DNA of 64,000 nt from an uncultured Pelagibacteraceae bacterium (GTDB lineage Bacteria > Pseudomonadota > Alphaproteobacteria > Pelagibacterales > Pelagibacteraceae): contig CACJMB010000006.1 in assembly GCA_902594405.1 (NCBI GenBank), positions 1 to 64,000 on the forward strand, written 5' to 3'. Below the pieces are notes generated by a model. That model saw only the letters and a program-made list of their open reading frames with translations, searched no databases and was not told the origin of the DNA. Both the position numbers and the translations under genes were made by a program. Of the stretch, positions 58,380 to 64,000 are shown one piece after another. The number at the start of each line of letters is the position of its first letter. The first letter of the stretch is position 1.

Positions 58380-59294
58380 TTGAAAAAAAAAGTACTTATA
58401 TTGTCTGGGGGAATTTCTAAAGAGAGATTAATTAGTCTTGATACAGGACAACAGGTTGCTAAAGAATTAAAAAAAAATGGTTATAAAATAAAAATATCTG
58501 AACCGGATAAAAATCTAGAAAAAACTATAAAAAACTTTAAACCAGGTGTAATTTTTAATGCATTACATGGTCAACTTGGTGAAGATGGATATATACAAAG
58601 TATCTTAGAGAGATTTAAAATTCCATACACTCATTCTGGAGTAATTGCATCATCTATAGCTATGGATAAGGAAATTTCTAAAAAAATATTTATTAAAAAT
58701 AATATAAGAACACCAAAATTTTTTACTTATTCTTACGAATTGAAAAATTCAAAATTAATTAAAAAAATAAATACATACTTAAAATTTCCAGTAGTGGTGA
58801 AGCCTTTGAATGAAGGTTCAAGTGTTAATGTTTATATCTGTAATAAAAAAAACATATTTAAAATTTTAGACTTAATTAAAAATTATAAAAAAGTATTAAT
58901 AGAGCAATTTATAGGTGGAAGAGAAATACAGGTGGCAATTATGGGAAGCAAAAAGCTTGGAGCAATTGAACTTAAGCCAAGAAGAAAATTTTATGATTAT
59001 CAAGCTAAATATAATGTTAATGCGAAAACCCAGCATATAATTCCAGTAAATTTAACAAAAAAAAAATTAAATCAAGTTATTAACATCGCTTTTAAAGCTC
59101 ATAAAGTTATAGGTTGTAGAGGTGTTACAAGATCAGATTTTAAATTTTATAATGGAAAATTTTATTTGTTAGAAATTAATACTCAGCCAGGAATGACTAA
59201 ATTGTCTCTTGTTCCTGAAATCGCGGCATATAAAGGAATAAGTTTTTTTAAATTAATTCAGTGGATTTTGAGGGATGCATCAAAAAAAAGGTAA
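58380..59294 (+). CDS. ddl: D-alanine-D-alanine ligase
   Basis: The 304-residue ATP-grasp ligase makes the dipeptide that MurF attaches. N-terminus VLILSGGISKERLISLDTG, then NALHGQLGEDGYIQSILE, the flexible loop PLNEGSSVNVYICN, and the metal site YLLEINTQPGMTKLSLVPEI. The start codon is TTG at 58380, one base after the murB stop. It overlaps ftsQ by 20 bases. A catalytic Arg and Ser are in expected positions. Confidence 0.95.
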   Translation: MKKKVLILSGGISKERLISLDTGQQVAKELKKNGYKIKISEPDKNLEKTIKNFKPGVIFNALHGQLGEDGYIQSILERFKIPYTHSGVIASSIAMDKEISKKIFIKNNIRTPKFFTYSYELKNSKLIKKINTYLKFPVVVKPLNEGSSVNVYICNKKNIFKILDLIKNYKKVLIEQFIGGREIQVAIMGSKKLGAIELKPRRKFYDYQAKYNVNAKTQHIIPVNLTKKKLNQVINIAFKAHKVIGCRGVTRSDFKFYNGKFYLLEINTQPGMTKLSLVPEIAAYKGISFFKLIQWILRDASKKR

Positions 59295-59946
59295 AAAAAT
59301 TATATTTTATTTTTTTTTATTAATTTTAGTTGGATCTATTAATAACTTTAAATTTGGTAGTTCTGAATTTTTTAAGATTAAGACTATAAGTGTATCTGGA
59401 TTAGATAAAAAAAATAATGATAATATTTCTCTTAATTTAGTAAATTTATATTTACAAAATATATTTGTAATTAATCCTAATGACATAATAAAAAAAATTG
59501 AGTCTAATAAATTAATTGAAAAATATAAAATAACTAAAATCTATCCTTCAACAATAGATATAAAATTAAAAAAAACGAATTTTTTAGCAAAATTAAAAAA
59601 TAAAGAAAAAATTTTCATTGTTGGGACTAATGGAAAATTATTGAATAGCAACCTATTTAATCTAGAACTCCCATTTATATTTGGAAATCCTGAAGTTAAG
59701 CAAATTTTAGAATTAAAAAAAATTATAGATCAATCTAAATTTTCTTACAGCGAAATAAAAAATTTGTATTATTTTCAATCTAAAAGATGGGATTTGGAAC
59801 TTGAAAATGAAGTGATAATTAAACTTCCAAAAGAAAATATAAATGAAGCATTAGATGTTATTGCTCAATTAATGGAAAATAAAAATTTAGAAAAAGCAAA
59901 AGTATACGATGCAAGAGTCAGAAATCAGATAATTTTGAATGACTGA
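59275..59946 (+). CDS. ftsQ: Cell division protein FtsQ
   Basis: A 223-residue bitopic protein with one N-terminal helix (IIFYFFLLILVGSINNF) and a POTRA domain (FFKIKTISVSGLDKKNNDNI). The beta domain follows (TKIYPSTIDIKLKKTNFLAK, IFIVGTNGKLLNS). It is slightly shorter than E. coli FtsQ (276). FtsQ bridges early and late divisome proteins with FtsB and FtsL. Position between ddl and the ftsA slot is canonical. It overlaps the next gene by 8 bases. Confidence 0.9.
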   Translation: MHQKKGKKIIFYFFLLILVGSINNFKFGSSEFFKIKTISVSGLDKKNNDNISLNLVNLYLQNIFVINPNDIIKKIESNKLIEKYKITKIYPSTIDIKLKKTNFLAKLKNKEKIFIVGTNGKLLNSNLFNLELPFIFGNPEVKQILELKKIIDQSKFSYSEIKNLYYFQSKRWDLELENEVIIKLPKENINEALDVIAQLMENKNLEKAKVYDARVRNQIILND

Positions 59947-60643
59947 AAATTTAGATTTAGAAACCTATTTATATATTACTTCAGATAAATTTTTAATTTA
60001 TCTTTTTGATAAAAAAAAATCACTAAAGGTATTTCAAAAAGAATTGTATTTAGAAAGTACAAACGAAAATCTAGATTTTCAAATTTTATCAAAATTTTTA
60101 GATGATAATATTTTTAAAATTGAGAAGTTGGTTGGAAAATTTATCACAAATATATATTTGGTAATTGAAAATAATAAAATTGATAATGTAAAATTCAGTG
60201 TGAAAAAAAAAAATTATGATAAAATTATCAGTAAGAAATATTTAGAGAATACTTTAGCTGAAGCTAAAGACCTTTTTAAAGAAAATTATCAAGAAGCAAG
60301 AATTTTGCATATATTAGTAAATAATTATTTGGTAAATGATAATAGTTATTCTAATTTTTCTGAAAATTTGCATGGAGATCAATTATCTTTAGAAATACAA
60401 TTTATTTTTATTTCTAAAAATTTTGCATCATTATTTGAAAAAACTTTAGAGAAATTTCAAATAAGAGTAATTAAATATCTTGATGGAAATTATATTAAAA
60501 ATTATTTTCAGAGTGAGGAAATTGAACTTTCTCAAATGATAAGTAAGATAAAAAATGGTTGCAATCAAAATGAAATTAAATTAGTGCCAAAAAATAAAAC
60601 AAAATCAGGTTTTTTTGAGCGATTTTTTCAACTATTTGGTTAA
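59939..60643 (+). CDS. Truncated FtsA-like division protein (N-terminal half plus membrane tail)
   Basis: A 234-residue protein in the normal ftsA position, after ftsQ with an 8-base overlap. Residues 5-80 look like the first strands of FtsA domain 1A, but the phosphate-binding loop is absent. Residues 85-180 follow the FtsA-specific 1C domain: a helix LENTLAEAKDLF, the ARILHILVNNYLVND segment (FtsA: VLHVIPQEYAID), LHGDQLSLEIQFIFISKN (FtsA: LSGVRMQAKVHLITCHN), then a helix and QIRVIKYLDG. After residue 190 the whole ATPase half (2A, 2B) is missing. The end KSGFFERFFQLFG resembles the amphipathic membrane-targeting helix of FtsA. The assignment is inference from pattern and position. Confidence 0.65.
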   Translation: MTENLDLETYLYITSDKFLIYLFDKKKSLKVFQKELYLESTNENLDFQILSKFLDDNIFKIEKLVGKFITNIYLVIENNKIDNVKFSVKKKNYDKIISKKYLENTLAEAKDLFKENYQEARILHILVNNYLVNDNSYSNFSENLHGDQLSLEIQFIFISKNFASLFEKTLEKFQIRVIKYLDGNYIKNYFQSEEIELSQMISKIKNGCNQNEIKLVPKNKTKSGFFERFFQLFG

Positions 60644-60706
60644 TCTTGTCTTTTCCGGTAACATTTGTTGTGTTTTATTTCATATTACTTCAACTAAAAT
60701 TTTTCA

Positions 60707-61627
60707 GTGTCTTATTTAACTCAAAAAACTATAAAAACCAATGTCTCATTCAAGGGTATAGCTCTTCATAGTGGCCATAATGTAAATTTACAAATAAAAC
60801 CAGCTGAGCCTGATTTTGGAATTGTATTTAAGAGAATTGATTTAAAAACTAATAATTTAGTTTATCCAAATTTTATGAACGTGACGAATACATCTTTAAA
60901 TACAACAATTGAAAATGAATATGGAGTTAAAGTTTCTACCATAGAGCATTTAATGGGAGCTTTGTTTGGTTTAGGAATTGATAATGCATTAATTGAAATT
61001 GATAACGAGGAAGTCCCAATTTTAGATGGATCTGCCAAAATATTTATTGAAAAAATTATTTCAGCTGGATTAAAAATAAGTGATAAATCTATAAAAATTA
61101 TAAAGATTAATAACGAGATAAAGTATTCTGAAGGAGAGAGGTTTATATCCATAAAACCTTCTACACTTACTTTGGACATCGATTTTGAATTAAAATATTC
61201 TAACCAAAGAATTGGAAACCAAAGAAATGTTGTTAAAGTTTATGAGGATGATTTAACTGATATTTTTAACTCTAGAACTTTTTGTCTATATGAAGATATA
61301 GAATTAATTAAAAAAAAAGGACTCGCAAAAGGAGGTAGTCTAGACAACGCTGTTGTGGTCGATCAAGAGAAAATCCTAAACCCAGGAGGATTAAGAAATG
61401 AGAAGGAGTTTGTTAACCATAAAATCTTAGATTGTATTGGAGACCTTTATACCTCAGGTTATAGAATTGTAGCCTCAATAAAATGTTCACGTGGAGGACA
61501 TTATTTGACAAATCAACTTTTGAGAAAAATATTTCAAAATAAAGACAATTTTTCTATACTTGAAATTAAAGAAAAAAACCTACCACATACACTAATCAAC
61601 AGAAATTTACTTAGATCAATAGCTTAG
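60707..61627 (+). CDS. lpxC: UDP-3-O-acyl-GlcNAc deacetylase LpxC
   Basis: The 306-residue zinc enzyme commits precursor to lipid A. Motifs are GIALHSGHNVNLQIKPA, STIEHLMGALFGLGIDNALI with the first zinc His, NEEVPILDGSA, and FVNHKILDCIGDLYTSG with the remaining His and Asp ligands. The catalytic His is in SRGGHYLTNQLLR. The start is GTG at 60707 after a 63-bp gap, the first real gap for many genes. Presence shows an LPS-type outer membrane. Confidence 0.96.
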   Translation: MSYLTQKTIKTNVSFKGIALHSGHNVNLQIKPAEPDFGIVFKRIDLKTNNLVYPNFMNVTNTSLNTTIENEYGVKVSTIEHLMGALFGLGIDNALIEIDNEEVPILDGSAKIFIEKIISAGLKISDKSIKIIKINNEIKYSEGERFISIKPSTLTLDIDFELKYSNQRIGNQRNVVKVYEDDLTDIFNSRTFCLYEDIELIKKKGLAKGGSLDNAVVVDQEKILNPGGLRNEKEFVNHKILDCIGDLYTSGYRIVASIKCSRGGHYLTNQLLRKIFQNKDNFSILEIKEKNLPHTLINRNLLRSIA

Positions 61628-61676
61628 TTGCTAAAGATAACTTTAAAAGTAATTTGTAAATCAGTATAAATTTCAT

Positions 61677-62519
61677 ATGCAAAAATTTAAAAATTATTTT
61701 TTTTCTTTTATTTTTTTAATTTGTATTGGCTGCGCTAAAGACACTGTTAAAGAGTCATCTATTAAAGAAAATAATTTAAATCAGCAAGTAATAGAGGCTT
61801 ATCAAGAAGGAAAGAAGTCATTAGAACAAGGTGATGTTTTGTTTGCAGCAAAAAAATTTCAAGAGGTTGAATTATTATTTCCACAATCTCAAATCGCTCC
61901 ACAATCAGCATTGATGTCAGCATATTCTTATTACAAACAAGATTATTATGGTGATGCGATTGATGAATTACTTAGATTTTTTAAAGTTTATCCAAAAAAT
62001 AAAAATTTAGATTATGCATATTATTTATTAGCAGTTTGTTACTATGAACAAATTGTTGACGAAAAAAAAGATTTAAATTCAATTGTAAAAGCTAAAAATA
62101 CTTTTGAGTTTATACTAAGAGAATTTCCAGAGACAGAATATGCTCTAGATAGTGAATTTAAGTTAGATTTAATAAACGATATATTAGCCTCTAAAGAAAT
62201 GTATATTGGAAGGTATTATTTTGATAAAAAAAAATGGATAGCGTCTATCAATAGATTTAGAACAGTTGTTGATGAATATGATGAAACAATTTACACAGAA
62301 GAAGCATTGCATAGATTAGTAGAAGCATATTATACAATCGGATTAAAAGATGAAGCAAAGAAATATGCAAAATTGCTTGGATATAATTATCAGTCATCAA
62401 AATGGTATGAAAAATCTTATAGTCATTTTGATGAAAGTTATGATGAAAATAAGAATTTAAAAAACAAGGTAAAAAAAGATAGTAAATTACTAGACAAATT
62501 TAAATCTTTGTTTGAGTAA
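61677..62519 (+). CDS. bamD: Outer-membrane assembly lipoprotein BamD
   Basis: A 280-residue lipoprotein. The signal peptide ends in LICIGCAKD, a lipobox with the Cys at residue 20 as Lgt substrate. Five TPR-like repeats follow: AYQEGKKSLEQGDVLFAAKK, QSALMSAYSYYKQDYYGDAI, YAYYLLAVCYYEQIVDEKKD, MYIGRYYFDKKKWIASINRF and EALHRLVEAYYTIGLKDEAK. BamD is the essential partner of BamA. The lpxC-bamD-ligA order is alphaproteobacterial, but recN, often between bamD and ligA, is absent. Confidence 0.94.
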   Translation: MQKFKNYFFSFIFLICIGCAKDTVKESSIKENNLNQQVIEAYQEGKKSLEQGDVLFAAKKFQEVELLFPQSQIAPQSALMSAYSYYKQDYYGDAIDELLRFFKVYPKNKNLDYAYYLLAVCYYEQIVDEKKDLNSIVKAKNTFEFILREFPETEYALDSEFKLDLINDILASKEMYIGRYYFDKKKWIASINRFRTVVDEYDETIYTEEALHRLVEAYYTIGLKDEAKKYAKLLGYNYQSSKWYEKSYSHFDESYDENKNLKNKVKKDSKLLDKFKSLFE

Positions 62520-62520
62520 G

Positions 62521-64000
62521 ATGAATAAAATAAAGATTCAAAATAATTACAAAGAAAAAATTAGTTATATAAATAAATTAAATAAATTTTATTATGATAA
62601 AAATAAACCACTCGTATCTGATCGAGAATATGATGACTTAAAATCTGAAATTTTAAAACTAGAGTCTAAATATAAATTTTTAAAATCACGTACTTCACCA
62701 TCTCAAAATGTAGGCTATAAGCCCTCAAAAAATTTTAAAAAAATATTACATAGAGCACCAATGCTCTCACTTGCAAATGCTTTTTCAGAAGATGATCTGA
62801 TTAATTTTGAAAAAAAAATTTTAAATTTCATTTCTAAAGAAAAAGACTTTAAATTATTTTATAGTGTAGAACCAAAAATTGATGGAATCTCAGCATCTTT
62901 GAATTATAAAAATGGAGAATTTAAATCAGGACTATCTCGAGGTGACGGTAAAGAAGGTGAGGATATTACTAATAATCTTGCGACTATAAAAGATATACCT
63001 AAGAAAATTTCATTCAAAGATTTCCCTGAGGATATTGATATTAGAGGTGAAGTTTTTATTCAAAATAGCGATTTTGAAAAATTAAAAGAAAAGTTTGCAA
63101 ATCCAAGAAATGCTGCGTCAGGTTCGTTAAGACAAAAAAATCCTGAAGATACAAAAAAAATTCCCTTAAAATTTATTGCTTATACTTTTGGTTTCGAAAA
63201 AGGGCTAAAACTTAAAAAACAGTCAGATTATTTAAAAAAACTTAGTGAATGGGGATTTAAAATAAATCCATTAAACAGGATTATTTATGGGGTTAAAAAT
63301 TTGATTGAAAATTATAATGCAGTTGAACAACGAAGAGCAAATTTGGATTTTGATATAGATGGTATAGTTTACAAAATTGATGATTTTGCTTTACAAAAAA
63401 GATTAGGAAATGTTGCAAACGCCCCAAGATGGGCAGTTGCTCATAAGTTTTCCTCTAGTAAAGCTATTTCTAAAATTGAGGCAATTGAAATTCAAATAGG
63501 TAGAACTGGAGCTTTAACTCCAGTAGCAAAAATTAAACCTATAAATATAGGTGGTGTCATTGTATCAAATGCAACATTACATAATGAAGACGAAATAAAT
63601 AGAAAAGATATCAGAGTTGGTGACACGGTGACTGTTGAAAGAGCAGGAGATGTTATTCCTCATATACTTTCAGTTGATAAAAATAAAAGGCCAAAAGAAA
63701 GTATAAAATTTGCATTTCCAGAAAAGTGTCCATCTTGTGGTTCAAAAACTATAAGAGAATTTAATAAAGTTACAAAAAAAAATGATGCAGTTAGAAGATG
63801 TTCTAGCGAGGATTATAAATGCGAAAAGATTTCAATTGAAAAATTAAAACACTTTGTTTCAAAAGAAGCATTTAATATAGATGGTCTTGGAAAAAAAATA
63901 GTTGAAGGGTTTTGGAAATTAAAATTGATTCAATTCCCTCAAGATATATTCAAATTAGATTATAATAAAATTGAAAAACTTGAAGGTTGGGGGCGATTAT
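62521..64000 (+). CDS. ligA: NAD-dependent DNA ligase LigA (cut by window end)
   Basis: 493 codons are visible before the window ends. The ATG at 62521 follows the bamD stop by one base. Domain Ia reads SDREYDDLKSEI. The adenylated lysine is K119 in EPKIDGISASLNY, with SRGDGKEGEDITNN, NPRNAASGSLRQ and DIDGIVYKIDD as nucleotidyltransferase motifs. The OB-fold and a zinc finger (CPSCG ... CSSEDYKCEK) follow. The helix-hairpin-helix and BRCT domains lie beyond the edge. It seals nicks in replication and repair. Confidence 0.97.
   Translation, partial: MNKIKIQNNYKEKISYINKLNKFYYDKNKPLVSDREYDDLKSEILKLESKYKFLKSRTSPSQNVGYKPSKNFKKILHRAPMLSLANAFSEDDLINFEKKILNFISKEKDFKLFYSVEPKIDGISASLNYKNGEFKSGLSRGDGKEGEDITNNLATIKDIPKKISFKDFPEDIDIRGEVFIQNSDFEKLKEKFANPRNAASGSLRQKNPEDTKKIPLKFIAYTFGFEKGLKLKKQSDYLKKLSEWGFKINPLNRIIYGVKNLIENYNAVEQRRANLDFDIDGIVYKIDDFALQKRLGNVANAPRWAVAHKFSSSKAISKIEAIEIQIGRTGALTPVAKIKPINIGGVIVSNATLHNEDEINRKDIRVGDTVTVERAGDVIPHILSVDKNKRPKESIKFAFPEKCPSCGSKTIREFNKVTKKNDAVRRCSSEDYKCEKISIEKLKHFVSKEAFNIDGLGKKIVEGFWKLKLIQFPQDIFKLDYNKIEKLEGWGRL

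Noticed and set aside
60862-61179. 105-codon minus-strand frame inside lpxC
   Set aside because: It is antisense to conserved LpxC motifs and has no supporting signal.

Overview
The window is AT-rich (roughly 29% GC by eye) and densely packed, with short or overlapping intergenic gaps and almost only housekeeping genes. Four features point to an alphaproteobacterium of the SAR11/Pelagibacterales type with a streamlined genome: a CcrM-type GANTC methyltransferase, an fbcFBC-like bc1 operon, the amidase-rnpB-mraZ order, and FtsZ ending in [12 protein letters not shown]. The taxonomic call is inference from gene content, order and composition. I saw no insertion sequence, prophage or CRISPR array.

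Layout. 1-8.5 kb: end of a flavin monooxygenase, then ccrM, rnhB, a family-4-like uracil-DNA glycosylase, a TPR protein, ispE, tRNA-Gln, cca, greA, hemF and trmL. 8.6-11.2 kb: petA-petB-petC for the cytochrome bc1 complex. 11.1-17.1 kb: leftward block ychF, pth, rplY, prs, pgeF, midA, lgt. 17.1-20.7 kb: ubiK, a leftward MarR/response regulator/histidine kinase set, and ilvE. 20.7-28.3 kb: pgsA, uvrC, folB, a pteridine-reductase-like SDR, uvrB, an aspartate-type aminotransferase and an NAD(P)-binding protein. 28.3-35.3 kb: trxB, an ELM1-family protein, a 2OG-Fe(II) oxygenase-like protein and carAB. 35.4-39.5 kb: yqeY-dnaG-rpoD. 39.5-40.9 kb: two tRNAs, two unrecognised genes of higher GC, and a 336-bp gap with a long inverted repeat. 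40.9-43.5 kb: mlaC, mlaA, an amidase and RNase P RNA. 43.6-60.6 kb: one division and cell-wall (dcw) cluster. 60.7-64 kb: lpxC, bamD and the first part of ligA.

The dcw cluster reads mraZ-ftsZ-rsmH-ftsL-ftsI-murEF-mraY-murD-ftsW-murG-murC-murB-ddl-ftsQ-(ftsA-like)-lpxC. It covers every UDP-MurNAc-pentapeptide and lipid II step after MurA, plus the septal machinery. Three things are unusual: ftsZ sits at the head of the cluster; murE and murF are one gene; and the ftsA slot holds a 234-residue protein that resembles only the first half of FtsA plus its membrane-targeting tail. The mraZ promoter overlaps three TGGG repeats at 10-bp spacing, the known MraZ-box pattern.

Other points of note are a ccrM promoter covered by its own methylation sites, a tRNA-Val(GAC) with an altered elbow, a primase and a uracil-DNA glycosylase that have lost metal-ligand residues, and an orphan secreted-protein locus next to the tRNAs.
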